From positions 6,138,001 to 6,202,000 of the forward strand of contig NC_046683.1 in assembly GCF_009870125.1 (NCBI RefSeq): a stretch of 64,000 nucleotides of DNA. The letters are read 5' to 3'. The notes under the pieces were generated by a model, which was given only the letters and a program-made list of their open reading frames with translations, had not been told where the DNA came from and ran no database searches. Both the position numbers and the translations under genes were made by a program. This stretch comes from Drosophila pseudoobscura. Lineage: Eukaryota; Arthropoda; Insecta; Diptera; Drosophilidae. This document shows positions 10,867-23,680 of this stretch, one piece after another (the stretch's first letter is position 1; every line of letters begins with the position of its first letter).

Positions 10867-11250
10867 ATGGCCCGGTACTTGGTGAGGATCGTTCTCTTGG
10901 GGGCCCAGTCGATTGGCAAGGCGTTCGCGAAGACGGTGCGTCAGGAGGTCGAAGTTTACAGGGAGGCAGCCCGGGTGCATGCAGCGCAGTCCGCCACCTT
11001 TAATCCCACCAAAACCGATGCTGCGCTCAAGGGTATGACGCTGGAAGAGGCGCAGCTGATTCTGAACGTAAAGGATGTGCTGGATCGCGGAGAAGTCGAG
11101 AACAAGTTCCAGTACTTGTTTCATGCCAATCAGAAGAAGGCAGGCGGATCGTTCTACATTCAATCGAAGGTCGTTCGGGCCAAGGAACGTATTGATCAGG
11201 AGATCAAGAAGTGGGAGGCCCAGACCGTGTCTCAGTCAGAGTCCAAGTAG
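10867..11250 (+). CDS. blp-like: Pam16/Tim16 (Magmas, blp family) import-motor subunit, right copy
   Basis: Encodes 127 residues. By eye it matches the left copy over the whole coding sequence except one base that changes residue 92 from Gly to Ala, just after the QKK that replaces HPD (89-91). Domain layout is the same: N-terminal membrane-associating helix 1-20, a variable linker at about 30-55, the J-like core at 56-112, and a short polar tail. Its 5' flank (10600-10866) mirrors that of the left copy, including the TATATATA tract at about 10799-10811 and the CTATGGCCCGG start context, so both copies presumably share a promoter. It is read outward from the Mtch-like gene. A likely polyadenylation signal is AATAAA at 11671-11676. 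Near identity with the left copy suggests recent duplication or ongoing gene conversion between the arms. Confidence 0.9.
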   Translation: MARYLVRIVLLGAQSIGKAFAKTVRQEVEVYREAARVHAAQSATFNPTKTDAALKGMTLEEAQLILNVKDVLDRGEVENKFQYLFHANQKKAGGSFYIQSKVVRAKERIDQEIKKWEAQTVSQSESK

Positions 11251-11339
11251 CAAAACCGCAAAATACAACACAAAAGGTAAAAAATCAATGGTGGAAGCTA
11301 TTCGTTTGGCTGAAGCATGCAAAGCAGATTAGGTGTCGA

Positions 11340-12345
11340 CTCTTCTTATGTTAATTACATTCGTTTTGAAAGAAGTGCACAAACCCTAAGCCTCGCACTA
11401 AAAACAGATTCACAAAAGCTTTCCTTTCGCCCATGTATTTCCGTAATGTCAATTGCCATGACATTCGAATCCACCCAAGAACACGTTGTCAAAAAATTGA
11501 ATGGCTGTAGTAGGCCATTCTCGGTTCAAAACCAGTCGTAGTGCAAGTGAAAGTTTACGAGCTATTGAAAAAATCAAACAAATTCAGTATCGTTTCGGGC
11601 TCCATAGGGGTAACATCCCCTAAAAAAAACTTAGTTTCGGTTAAACAAATAACAAAATTGTTGTGTGAAAAATAAAATTTTAGTAAAATTTAAAATGTGA
11701 TCAAAAACAGAAGAGCACTACACAAATCGGCACACATAATACCTCGTTAAGACTAATATATATATAGTGAGTGTTAAACAGCAGCGCCTCCGTTGCAAGC
11801 CGGTTTCGTTCCTCAACGCTCTTCGTTCTTCTTCTAGTCGGCCAACGCAAATACACGGACACTATGATGCAACAATACAGCTAGGAAAGCCCTGTAAACT
11901 GATGTGACGCTCTCCGTAGGATGGAACAATTTCTACTTCCACGAATCACAAGGCGACACTACTTAATCTGGCGAACAATCTACTCTGGTACACAGCCATC
12001 CTTGACGGACAGCGTACAGCTTTTGACGGGGTAAGTTGAAGCCGTGGCAAATAGTGGATGCACCGCGAACTAATTTACCATTACCCATCACAGCTTTCCT
12101 AGGTCTTTATAGCGGTGACATACATTGGAGGTGACATATGTACATACACGCAAATATTCACGCACTACACATTCACAATTTCTCGTTAAATAACTGGAGG
12201 CTAATGGCGAGACCTTTGGCATGGCGAACACACATTTTAATGTTTGAAACAATTCTAGCATGTAAATAAATATAATTAAAGAAATGACAGTTGTTTCACT
12301 TTACCTTGAATTGAATTGAATTGAATTGAATTGAACGGGTTGCTT
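11340..12345 (+). repeat. Pam16-associated flank repeat, outer right copy
   Basis: Fourth copy of the flank block, downstream of the intact right Pam16. The open frame seen in the other three copies is interrupted here by a small insertion after the ACATAC string near 12120, which argues against that frame being a conserved protein. The GAATTGAATTGAA end is expanded to five GAATT units at about 12307-12333. Confidence 0.85.
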
Positions 12346-12610
12346 TGGTTGGGAAAATTTGACAAATTGGGTGTTTTTGCCTCAGCAAAAGTGCCTGTCA
12401 TGTAATTGATCAGAAGCAGCTCTGTCGTCATAGACTTGTTCTCCTGTCGTTGGCTCATAAAACTACGGATTCTTCTGTGACACATCGGGTATTTAGAGAA
12501 AAGGAAATCCACTATCGGTTGCCGTCGCTACAGCTGAGAAAATTCTGTATATATATATATGTTTATATATTTATTCGGATACTGAAATCCAGATATTAAA
12601 TTCAGTTGCT

Positions 12611-12756
12611 ATGGCCCGGTACTTCGTTTGGCTGAAGCATGCAAAGCAGATTAGGTGTCGACTCTTCTTATGTTAATTACATTCGTTTTGAAAGAAGTGC
12701 ACAAATCCTAAGCCTCGCACTAAAAACAGATTCACAAAAGCTTTCCTTTCGCCCAT
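12611..12756 (+). pseudogene. Nearly fully deleted Pam16 copy (outer right)
   Basis: The Pam16 5' flank and the first 14 coding bases (ATGGCCCGGTACTT) are intact, then fuse directly to the sequence that lies about 55 bases downstream of the Pam16 stop in the intact copy (CGTTTGGCTGAAGCATGC). Almost all of the coding sequence is therefore missing. The frame opened by the ATG ends after 21 codons. The deletion differs from that at 9507, so the two losses were independent. Confidence 0.88.
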
Positions 12757-15700
12757 TCTTTTGCTTTATTCCAATTGTTGAGGCCTGTTGAGGAGGATGG
12801 CTTTGACTGGAAGGCTGGCTGCTCGGATCGAGTTGAGTTGTGCCGGAATGGCACATTTCATTGTTGTTTTCACATTCAAAAGCTTGTTGAGCAGCCACTC
12901 GACTCCGTATCTTTCCCTCTTTACTGTTGCAGTCTAACCAAATGTCAGCAGAGATTAAGCGGCTAAAATCTAGACAGGGTTCAGATGCCAACTAACCAAT
13001 GCAATGTAACGAAGCGTAACGAGAGACACAAGAACCGGCAAGGACACGTTGTACAAGATTTTATACACTACCAGGCACACAGACGCACAGACGCACACCC
13101 ACAAGCATGCAGACAGACAATGAAGCGTAACTGGCAGATGCACGTAATGAAAATATCAAAAATCTAAAACGAAATGTGCCAACAGCCAGGGACTACCGAG
13201 TGCTAACGCACGGCCCAGACACAATTCAGTTTTGGTTCATTTGAATGCGACACATTTTTGGGCTACAACTCCGTGAGTAGAGGGTATCAAGAGTCTACCA
13301 ATGCCCGGTCGGCAAGCCTCTTAGCAGAACTCTTCCTATGATTTTTGCAGGTGCCGTTTCCTAATTCGAATCCAGGGTATATTCTTGGTCATCTGGCATC
13401 TGTCTTCTACCCCGAAAATCCTTGCTTAAATGCCAGTTGGGCCAGTTGTTGCTGCTGTAGGTGTAGCTGCTGCGAGTTGGTCAGGTTCATTTAGGCCAGA
13501 GAAATCAAGAGTCAAAAGTTAGACTTGGGACCCTCGTGTCGCTTCCTCCTTCGACCACATAACGAAACTATAAACGTTGGGAAATTACTAGTTATTACAC
13601 GGGCATGTGTGTGTGTGTGTGTGGCTCACATGGATGATGAGGGGAAAATTCGTATCGTCTTAATAACCAAAAAATGCCATCAGGCATCAGCTTTCAGCCA
13701 TGGCAGTACCAGCAGCAGAGGCAGCAGCAGCATGTCCTCTCCTAGAAATTTCTCCACTGTTCTGTCCTGTCCTGGCATGTCCTGTTCTTGATTCTAGCCT
13801 GGTTCCTGCAACATTCACGCATGCCTGCCTAACAGTGGATATACATAGACACAAACATGCATATGGACATGTAGACATGTATTTTATTATACTATATGTA
13901 TGTATATGAGTGCATCGTAGCAACTGTTGAGCAGAACACGAATCTGTTGTAGTGTCGCCTGAGCAAAATGCAATTAGACTAACGATGCAACACAATTTTG
14001 TCTTCAACTTCATAAAGATGTGATGCCAGCGAGGAGAGATGAGTACTTTCGAGAGGGGCTTCGGGAAAGCCAGATGGTCAGCCAGAGAGAACGAGGTGCA
14101 GTTTGAACAGTTTCACTGCTCTTGGAGCGATGAGAAAGTGATGATATTTTTCTGAAAATCGCCAATCGTTTTACATTTGTCACAGATACTCGTATGTAGA
14201 AAAACTGAAGGATAATGGGGAAAAGCTATATATAATGTTGTGTTTTTTATATTTAGATAGAAGGTTAGCATTTCTTCACCGTCTTTTCCATCCTGCAGAC
14301 TGTTCTGCCATCGAATTTCCACTGGCTTTGTGCCATACTTCGATGGAAGAGATTATCTTAATGGGGTGTAAAAATGTAGCAAACCTTTTGAGCAGCCTTC
14401 GTAAAATTTGCAACACTTTTGTGGTGCAGCTCTCGTCCATCTGTGTGGGTGCGTGGACATTTGTGTGAGTTTGTGAGTAGCGGAAATGTTGAACAAAATC
14501 AAGCATTTGCTTGGGAAACTGGGGAGGCTTTGTCCTGCGACTTGGGTTTCGTAAGCTGTCAGTTTTGTGCCCAGCAAATTGCAGTACGTTCGGGCTTAAT
14601 TACCATTAATATCGAGTCAATTAAGGAGTCAATTATGAATTATTATTGAAATCAGATCGAATGAAAGCAGTACGCATATATGAGTATGTATGCCTGTAGA
14701 TTTAGGTGTGTATCTGTATCCGTGCATGTGGGTAGATCAATATCAGTATCCGTTTCAAATAATTTACATGTGTTCATGCCCCTTCTAAGAACGCGGTCGA
14801 CAGCAGACATAACAAAATTGCCACATGTTCACATCTCATATATGTCATAATTAACACAGGCCACTAAATGCATGATTGGTAACATATGAATATTAATTAT
14901 GCACTCGGTTCCACTCGGCCAAATCGCTGCAAAATCTCTGGTACTGAGACCGTGAAAAAACGTCCGATAAACAACTGAAATGGTTCAAAGAATTCAAAGA
15001 AAATATTTTATGAAGAACTTGTTTAAATTATTATGGCAGTGACTTTTATTAGAGACAAGGCTTAAATGTATGTCCCTTTATTTTGTATAGTGCTGGGGGT
15101 CTATGTTATATATGGGGTCTTCTCGGTTAACGTGGCAAGTTCACAAAGTCAAAAAATCCCTAAACAAGCCTATAAAAATGGTTGGAAAATATGAGGCAGC
15201 AGTCCGAAATGTTTCGCGGGGAAAAATCGAGGTGAATATGCTATTGGGAACATGGTTTCATTTTTTGTGTTTTGGTGGATTGGGCGGATGGTTCTGGTTG
15301 AAATATATAACGCATACGCCGCATGGGCTTCCGATTTCCGACAACAACGTCGGCGGTTTCAATTTTATACCGTTAAACCAATTAACAGGTTTTACACAAG
15401 CACAAACACAAACATACTCCCTTCCTCACACTCACACCCGTACACACACCCACACACACACACTTAACCCGCACACATTTATGAGGTGTTAATCGACGTC
15501 ATTCTGATGTAAAGCGCGATGAGAAGCAATATATATTTTATGGGTTGCGTAATTAACAGGCAACAACAATAAACAGCCAGAGGTAGAGACAGCGACAGGT
15601 TAATGAGGCTTCATTGATTATGCATTTATGCATATGAGGTGTGTGAGGAACTGGAGCGGGCTTTTCTTTGGGGGAGGAGCAGGTGGCGACGGAGATGGAG

Positions 15701-16675
15701 GAGAAGGTTTGAGTGCCGGTGAGTGGCAGCTTTCCACATCAAATTAAAATGCTACATATGCTAATGAAATCAACCAAAATTATGAGCAATTATGAATAGC
15801 TTAATGGGATTGCCATTGCTTGGCATTGGTTTCGCTCGGATTGGGTTGTTGTGGCATTCTTCCTTTACACATGGCACCTCTCTATTTAGCTTTTAAAGCT
15901 ACTAGCTTTAAAGTGTATTTTCTTTTATTTTTTGGGAAAGAGACACAGAAGAAACAGGGAGTATGGTGAGAGGGAGAGGTAGAGGTAGAAGCAGCCAGGT
16001 GTAAATTATAAAACTGGCAAGATTTTTGTTTGGCATTTCCTTTCCTGATGCGGGAGTTGGAGACGATGATGATGATGACGATGATGGCACTGCTGGCACA
16101 CAGACTCTTCGTCTGTCGTCATAGCTGGCTGGGCTTGGACTCGAGCGTAATGCCAACAATTACGCAGCTGAATATTTTATGAGCCCAGCAGATTAATATG
16201 AATATTTTATTATCATTTTAGATTCCTTATTTCTTTCTCTGGCTCTCACCCACTCTGGGCTGTCTTTCTGTCTGTCTGCCAAAGAACCAGCCAGCAGCCC
16301 ATGCCAAGGACCAAACCAAGTCAAGTTAGACGGTATGGCCAGAAATATGCTTTGTTTTTTGGCATTTCATTGTGGAGACTTCTGCTGTGCCAGAGAGCCG
16401 CTTTCCATGGAAGTGCAGCGTCCCATTCGGACCATTTATGTGACAATTTTATAGAGTTATTTAACCTAATATTTGCTCAAAAGAAAATCAGATTGATTTG
16501 AGTGCATTTTGTGTAACTTTCTCCAGGCATTTTCTCAAGTTGAAGTTTGAGTTGAATTTTCAGAGTATTAAATGTTCGTTGGTTTTGGGGTTCCTCTCTT
16601 TTGACTCCCCTTCCTGTTTGGTCTGCCGTTTTTTTGCACCTTGGCAGACGAAAATGTTTATGCCTTGCCCCCAAA

Positions 16676-16704
16676 CAGAGAGAGAGAGAGAGAGAGGGAG
16701 AGAG
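16676..16704. repeat. (GA)n tract
   Basis: About 29 bp of alternating A and G with one GG interruption. Confidence 0.95.
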
Positions 16705-17399
16705 CCAGGAAAAAGAATAAATGAAAAGTGTGTGAGAACGGCAAAGGGAAAATGTGGTGAGAACGGAATTTATGACCACGAGCCTTCAAAGGGCCAAGTT
16801 GCCTAAATGTTTTTTCTTTCCCCTGCAGCAGCAGCAGCAGCCGCAATCCCAATCCCATTTCCATTCCCACCGCCTTGCGCCTTGTAAAACGAGGCCAAAA
16901 CAAATTGGGGACGAGGAGTCCCCTTAATTCGCAGTCAAAGCCAAAAAGCCACTTGGAAAACTGTGGGCGAGAGCAAAGCGGCATTTTCTTTCATTTGTTG
17001 CGTTTTAAATTTTCATGCGCAGCGAGTGTCGGCAATTACGAAGGCCTAAACTTAACAGATGAAGATACACATGGATGTACATATATGTTTAGTGTGTAGG
17101 GCTCCCAATAATATCGTCATCATCAAGTGCCACGCCCACAGCCCCTACGTTTTTTTTGGCGGTGGGGAAAGCGTGTCCAGACAGCTTGCTGTGGAGGAAG
17201 GTGCAGGGCATCTCTGATTTATGCAGGCCATAAAATAGCTTGGCGTGAAAAAACGGAGAAAGTCGTGGGAGGCGGAGTACTGGTGCCGCCGTGGCAGGGG
17301 TAAGGGGATGTGCCGAAGCCGAAGCCGGAGCAGGCTTAGCCCCGAACTGAAAGGAGATCAACGTGTTTCGGGGTGCAGTCAGGGGTTGTCGGCTCCAGG

Positions 17400-17547
17400 A
17401 TGCCTGTCAAGTCGCAGCGAATGCAGCGCAAGATGAAGCGCTTCTGGGGCTGGAAAACCAAGTCCGTAGCGGAACTAGTTCCATTGGTGCATTATAGAAT
17501 GGTTCATTGGAGGTTCCAGTGGGTCCTGATACGTCGGAGTCCTTTCG
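17400..17547 (+). CDS. Weak candidate first coding exon, unknown protein
   Basis: An ATG directly after a CCAG-type site opens 49 codons (start MPVKSQRMQRKMKRFWGWKT), very basic and Trp-rich, and the frame runs into a strong donor match (TTCG then GTAAGTGAC at 17548). I found no second exon and recognise no family. The minus strand of the same block is also open (ending TGA near 17407) behind a GCAG acceptor-like site. At most one reading can be real, and both may be chance. Confidence 0.15.
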
Positions 17548-20142
17548 GTAAGTGACTGCTATTGACTTCCCCTGTAAATGACCCCCCAAGCTAGGAGAGC
17601 AATCCAGCGCATCTCTTGGTTGCTCTTTCCAACGATGAATCATAGCAATTCCCCACAATTCTGAATACAAAACCGTATTTACACACTTCCAGAACATTGC
17701 GGTTGGATTTCAATCAGGATTCAAGCACAATACTAGGTGCCGCACAATTTAAAATCGAAATCCGATTCCGTTCCGTAGCTGCAGCCTGCAGCCCTGGACC
17801 AAGGATGGTCACGTAGCTAAAATCGAGTCTCAGGAGAGCGCAATCCGGAGGCGTTCGTTCACGTTCATGTTGGTTGGCAGGCGGCATTATAATGCATTTT
17901 TTTTCTCCTCTTTTTGCCACTCTGGTCCCTTGCTCTCATTATGTGCTTGCCTTGTAACCCTGACACCGGACTGACTGTCTGAATAGGCAACAGGCAAGCG
18001 GCATGTGAAAGTCGGTAGTCGGTAGTCGGTTGTCGGTTGGCTGAGAGGATTGGTAAGGTCTCGTGCGATTTTTCCTTGGCCGCACATGCCTGACTGCACT
18101 TCAATCAAAATCAAATATTACACCCGGACTATGGATCATGGAGCATGCATATAGGACTCGTGCAAATGTGCATTTTCTTCTGCCGCTGGCTTTTGTTGTG
18201 GACCAGCAGCAGACCCAGACCCAGACCTAGACCCCGACCAGGCAGACCTGGCCATGGCTTGATTACGCACGTTTATTACTGAAGATATAACACGAATCGG
18301 AATGGGAATAGCAACAGGAACACGAACGGGCACGGGAAGAGCAATAGGAATCATCATCAGTATGCGTTGTATGGCCTCAAGGTGTACAACATGATTACTT
18401 GCAAATCACGAGAATGTGATTGGGCCACACACACTTACAAACGCAGGATGGGGTACGGTCAGGGGGACAGGGGGGACAGGTATCTAGACGAGTTGCATTG
18501 CATTATGATATTTTCGATTAGGGAAGATAATTCAGAAAGAGTCTTGGCCGGAATGGCTATGATTACGTGGATTGTACGAGTGTTTGATGGTTTCTGGTTG
18601 CTGTTTGCTGGTTGTGTTGATAGGCCGGGGGCGGGTGCAACAAGTTAGTTGTTTGGTTGCACGAGAATGGCTGTCTGTATTATTTATTTCTAATTAAAAT
18701 TTGAACCGGTCGCGCCGTTTGTTCATGAATATTAATTTGGTTTTTAAGGCCGCCAACAATGGAAAACTAAACATGAATTACAACTAAATATTTATAACTC
18801 ATTTTCACAGACACACAAACACACACACACACACACATCACACAAACACATATGTAAATAATTGACCAAAAACACATACACGAAGAGTTAAGTAAAATTT
18901 AAACTGGTATGTGTGTGTGTGGCGCGTGAAAATACACAAAATTAACTTGTATTTAAAATTTAATTAAAACTTTTGCTGTTATTTACATGTACCGCTGCGG
19001 CATAGTCACACCTCCCGCTACCAGCACAACCCCACCCCCTCCATGGCCACTCCATGCGACCGCTCTTTTCAATGGCTTCACTAGCAGAGGGCCCTAAAAA
19101 GTAGGCAACTCTTTTTGTATATCAGTTGTGCGACTGCCACTGTCGCCCCGCTGCACCCGCTGTGCGTCGTGGCAGGAGGCAACAGCCAAAACTTTGCCAA
19201 AATCCATAATGCATTACATACGCCCGGCCCTGGGCAATGGTTCTGCATAAATATAAACGAGTGTATCCGTACACGAGTATAATTGAAATATCGCGAACAG
19301 TTTTTGGTTTATCGCATCGGGAACGACAATACAGCAGAACAACAAAAATAGTTAAACCAGGGTCCCGGCCAGTGGCATGGGGCGGGCACTCGGCCATGGC
19401 TAACTGGTTGTTGCGGTTACAACGTTTAGCATAATTAGTCCTTCTGACCGCATTTCGTAAAATGCGGTTCAGGCCTTAATTTTACGCCCAGCTCCAGGAA
19501 TCACACTCACCCCATGCGCAGCATCCACATAAACAATGGCCGCCCAATCGGCGGCAGTTGAAAAAACGCACTTAAGTGTGGGTGCCATGGAGAACGCTGG
19601 CCATCACTCATACACAAATATTATGGGTGCAAAAATCGCGCAATCACGATAGAGCCGAACAAAGGGGCACTAGAGTTAGGGATCTCTTTAGTGCATACAT
19701 CGCTTTAAAAAAGTTTATCTGGTGCCCAGTGACTAACTTTGTGCTAATGACTGGGTGATAATGAACACTTGTTATATGGCGAAGGATTCTGTGGGGATTC
19801 TGCTGATCCCCACACTTTTTTTTGCTAATTCGTACGCCACTTGCTACCCGGCAGCTGCAAACTTCGGGACAACCACTCGACTGACCACCGGCCGACATGA
19901 CCCTCATCCTGCTAGTCCCTCCCTGCGCTGAATGCGGGGACCAATTTCAATTTATGGTAAATTAATTTGTAATTAATTTTTATGCGAAACGAAACGAATG
20001 AATTCCTATTACCTTATGGCGGGGGTGGGCGGAGCGTATCGGACAGGAGCAACAATTCCATTTGTGTTTTTATTTCCATTTTACGCTAGTTTAGTTTCAA
20101 TTGCGTCCAATTAAACATGCGGCCAGTGGCCCACAACCACAA

Positions 20143-20171
20143 CCACCACCACCACCACCACCACCACCACC
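20143..20171. repeat. (CAC)n tract
   Basis: About nine CAC units. Confidence 0.95.
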
Positions 20172-20950
20172 CCAATCCACACCAACTAAACCCACTGTTT
20201 CCGATTGCCTGGTAACATTCAACATCAAATTTTACATACCCTCCAGCCCCCACCATGCCGCCAAGCGACCTCATCTCCATTCCGATTTAGATTGCCATTG
20301 CCATTCCCATTCCCATTTCCATAGTCGGACTCGCATGGAAATCCTGAGCTGTGTGAATCCTCTGCGTGTAGCACGCGTTTTGTGTTTTTCGGAAATTGAA
20401 ATTGCATATTTAAACAGGCCCATTCCCACTGTGTCCGTGGACCCCACTGTGCCGTCATCGTGGCAGCAAACGGAAATAAAATCATTTCTTCGTTGTTGCC
20501 ACATTTCTAAGCACTTGACTGCGTAACGCACCCGCTGTTATAATTATTATTGCGCCCTGGCCGAGAGCCTGAACTTCCAATTAATGCTCGGCTCGAATGC
20601 ATTTTGAACTTTTGTTCACCCCTCAGCCAATGGCAAAGGCTTTGTGTTATGGAAGGATTTATTTCGATGAGCAGATTAACAGAGTATTGCATGAAATACC
20701 CTGCAAGTACTGACTGTGTTCCAGAAGCCATACTTCAAATTTCAAAGGTATCTCCAGGACAAACTCTCATCCTTCGCTCGTCGCTTGCTAAGAATTTCAA
20801 ATTCCATTGGCACTGAATGCTCCTGTGATTAGGTGAAACCGGATATTGAAACAGAACCAGAACCAGAACAAGACCCAGAGGGCAGTTTGATTAGCTTTAA
20901 GGAAGTGGAAACCAGATACTTACCCAACAATAACCCAGCACCCCCCCTCT

Positions 20951-23680
20951 TCAGCCAGAAATGAAAAGATTCATTGTGTTTTCGGTTTTTCTTTTTCTCA
21001 TATAATACTTTTCGTTTTTCATTTATTAGTTTTGCATTCTTCAGTTTCGTTTTTGGGGGAAACAACATTCCGTTTCGTATCTGTTTCGTTTTGCTTCTCT
21101 CAAGCCTTGCTCAATTGTTATTTTCCTGCACTATGCTTGCTAATTCTTGCATTTATAGTTACACATATGTATGTATATATATATGGTTTGTATAGTTTAT
21201 ATATATATATACTATATAGTTCTGCATTTTGTTACGGCAACACAATAGTAACTTACAGTCGTAGCAAAGTGTTTCCGAGTTGAGGAATTTGTTTCTCTGT
21301 TTTAGCTTTTATACAAATAGTTAATGTTCTACACATAATTGGGGATTGGGAATTTGGGATTTTGGGGATTGGAGCCTAGTAAGATAGTTACTTAGTTGGT
21401 TTTGCTTGGCTGGCCCAAAGGAAATACAATAATTGCACATTAATTGTCTGCTCGACAGCTGCGAATCTGGGAATTGAACGGATCCGATACACGATATTTA
21501 CTCCTTTATATATACGTATACATAAATACTATATATCGCCGGGTCTTTATATATTACAAACTCAGGTCGTGCTAACTGCTAAACGCTATTCAGTAACTTA
21601 GGTTCTACACTAGCCGTAATACTTGTCTCTACAGCACTTTGCAACAACGTTGTTTGCCCAAAACTTTTGCACACTCAGACGTTAAAAAAAAATTACCAAA
21701 AAAATTCATTTATTTTATTTGTTTCGGTATTCGCATCTAACTTTACTTGAATTTGATTTTTGTTAGCCACTCTGCTAGTTAATCCATTAATCCATTAGTT
21801 AGTTTAGTTAGTTACATAGTTCTAATGCTTGCATTCTAGAATTAGTTATGTTTTGTAGCCCATTCGCTTTGTGTATACTCCATGACTAGATATATGTATG
21901 TATGTATGTATGTGTTTTTTGGGGGGTGTGAAGGAGAGAGATGTCCTGCCAGATCATCGTCAAAGCCGTTTATACTGGGTGTTGGTAAATGCTTTTGGTA
22001 GGGAGTTTGGTTTTTTTTTTGTTCGTGTTCTGTATGGGAGGGAAAGCGGTCTATAGACTTGTAGTGGCTGCTGGCTTACATATCGTAGTTATATATATAT
22101 ATGTATATATATATATATAGCTATCATATATGGTGTGTGAACGATGTGCCCATCCTTACCGAATTTCCCTTTCAACTTCCTGGCTGCATTGCATTTAGTT
22201 TCCTTAGTTCTCCGTCATCCATGTCTGTATAACACATACTACATATGTATATAGTATAGATATATATATATATGTATATAGAGAGAGAGTTGTATATAGG
22301 CATTTATATTTATATATATGTTTGCCTGTGAGTATATAATATACCTTTGCTATTTTTATATTTATATGAATATTTACTTTTGTTAATTTCTGTTGCCATT
22401 TGTTATACTTTCTCTCCATTCGTTTTTCTCTTTCGTTTTCGTTTTCGTTTTCGATTTGTTTGTTAGTTATTGTCCACCCATCCAGTTTACGGAAATTCTC
22501 CTATTTTGTTCATTTTTATATATTGTTTCTCTTATTTGTTACTTGTTGTTGTAGCCATAACAAAAGATGTGTAATACAACACAATTGTAAGTCGCAAATA
22601 ATTACTGCATTCAGAAATGCATTGAATCGAAAATATTCAAATGAGCTCGGATTAAATCTAAGCCTTTAAGCCTGAACCGAATCGAAAAAATAACCTAACA
22701 GATCAAACATATCAATGGTCCAAAGTTTGCTTGATTTCCCTCAAACATCGAAAATTTAATTGTTCTATTACAGGAGATATCACTATTCTTTGGAGGACTT
22801 TGGAGGAATTTTAATCCGGGATTCCTCGGCATTAAAGGAATATGAATTTTTACAGCATAATACCCACCGCAATTCTCATTAAATTCCTGCCTGGACAATA
22901 ATTGATTCACGACTTACGCACAAAACTATGAAATCAAAATATTCTGCATATTTTCTGTGCGTTTGTGTGTGGCTTGTTTTGTTTTATGTGGCATTAGGAT
23001 TTTGCATTAAAATTCCTCTATTTTTTTGTTCTCTTTTGCATGCAACAATTTCGTACCTGATACTTGCCGAATTCAAAGGATATATTCTAATCTTGCTAAT
23101 GTGTGGGGAAAAGAAAGAGAAAAATACAAAAAAATTGCTTTGGTTTTGAAAGGCTTTAGAGTAGTAGATCATTTAGGTTCTGGAAGCCAAAGTCTAATTT
23201 TCGCCATTGCAAAGAAATGCATGCCATCTGTTTACCCTTTGAGAACCTAAGTACCGGGTATTACATAGTCGAGGCACTTAATTGTAGCGTTCTTACGAGT
23301 AGTTGTTATTTTTGCTGCAAGCATTTGTTACCTAAATTCATGTTTAATGTTGTTGCTACTGCTGTGGCGGCGGCTGTTGTTTTGCTATTAATAATAATGC
23401 AATAAATAATATACATTTTCGTGCTGTTGCTGCTGCTTTTGTTGTGGGGAATATTGCAGGCCAAACGAATCCCGAGTTTGTGTTAAAAACATGAATATGA
23501 AAATTGAATGCGACATAAAAACTGCAAAGTGACCCGCTGACCGCCTCGGTCACTGGCTGCAGTTGGAGCCCTTCCTGCTGTCAATATAGTTGCCATTGCT
23601 GTAGCATTATTCACCACATATAATATTAATAATAATAGCAACGATATTAATTGCTTTTCGCAGTCTTCCGCGTACGGTTG
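20951..23680 (-). other. Probable long 3' UTR/downstream region of CARPB
   Basis: Directly after the CARPB stop the minus strand is A- and T-rich, with no coding exon that I can fit. It holds several TATATA/TATG microsatellites (about 21170-21230, 21893-21912, 22090-22120, 22255-22280) and a CGTTTT tract at about 22432-22452. Possible minus-strand AATAAA signals (TTTATT on the plus strand) occur near the far end, around 21022. Neural Drosophila genes often have such long AT-rich 3' UTRs, but the extent here is inferred. Confidence 0.35.

Larger units (their letters stand above)
9340..12756 (+). repeat. Right arm of large inverted repeat (Pam16 tandem array)
   Basis: This arm is inverted relative to 1302-4440. 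In order it holds a degraded Pam16 5' flank (about 9340-9506), an internally deleted Pam16 (9507-9638), a flank copy (about 9640-10600), a 5' flank (10600-10866), an intact Pam16 (10867-11250), a flank copy (about 11340-12345), a 5' flank (12345-12610), and a second deleted Pam16 (12611 on). Homology stops within the GCCCAT at about 12756. Pam16 start codons are spaced 1360 and 1744 bp, so the arm is a tandem array with a unit of about 1.75 kb. The inner, Mtch-proximal copies are the most diverged and the outer ones the most alike. Confidence 0.9.
12757..20950. other. Intergenic stretch, no established gene
   Basis: No gene can be supported across about 8 kb. It contains GT, CA, GA and CAC microsatellites (near 13606, 15430, 16676-16704, 18813, 20143-20171), an imperfect CAGACC tract near 18210-18240, and many AT-rich spacers. 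One block at 17400-17570 is protein-like on both strands and ends at good splice-site matches; it is listed separately as a weak candidate. Confidence 0.5.

Noticed and set aside
1302..12756. CRISPR-like or LTR-retrotransposon interpretation of the repeated units
   Set aside because: The units are about 1.75 kb, contain a cellular mitochondrial gene, and show no reverse transcriptase, integrase or short spaced repeats.
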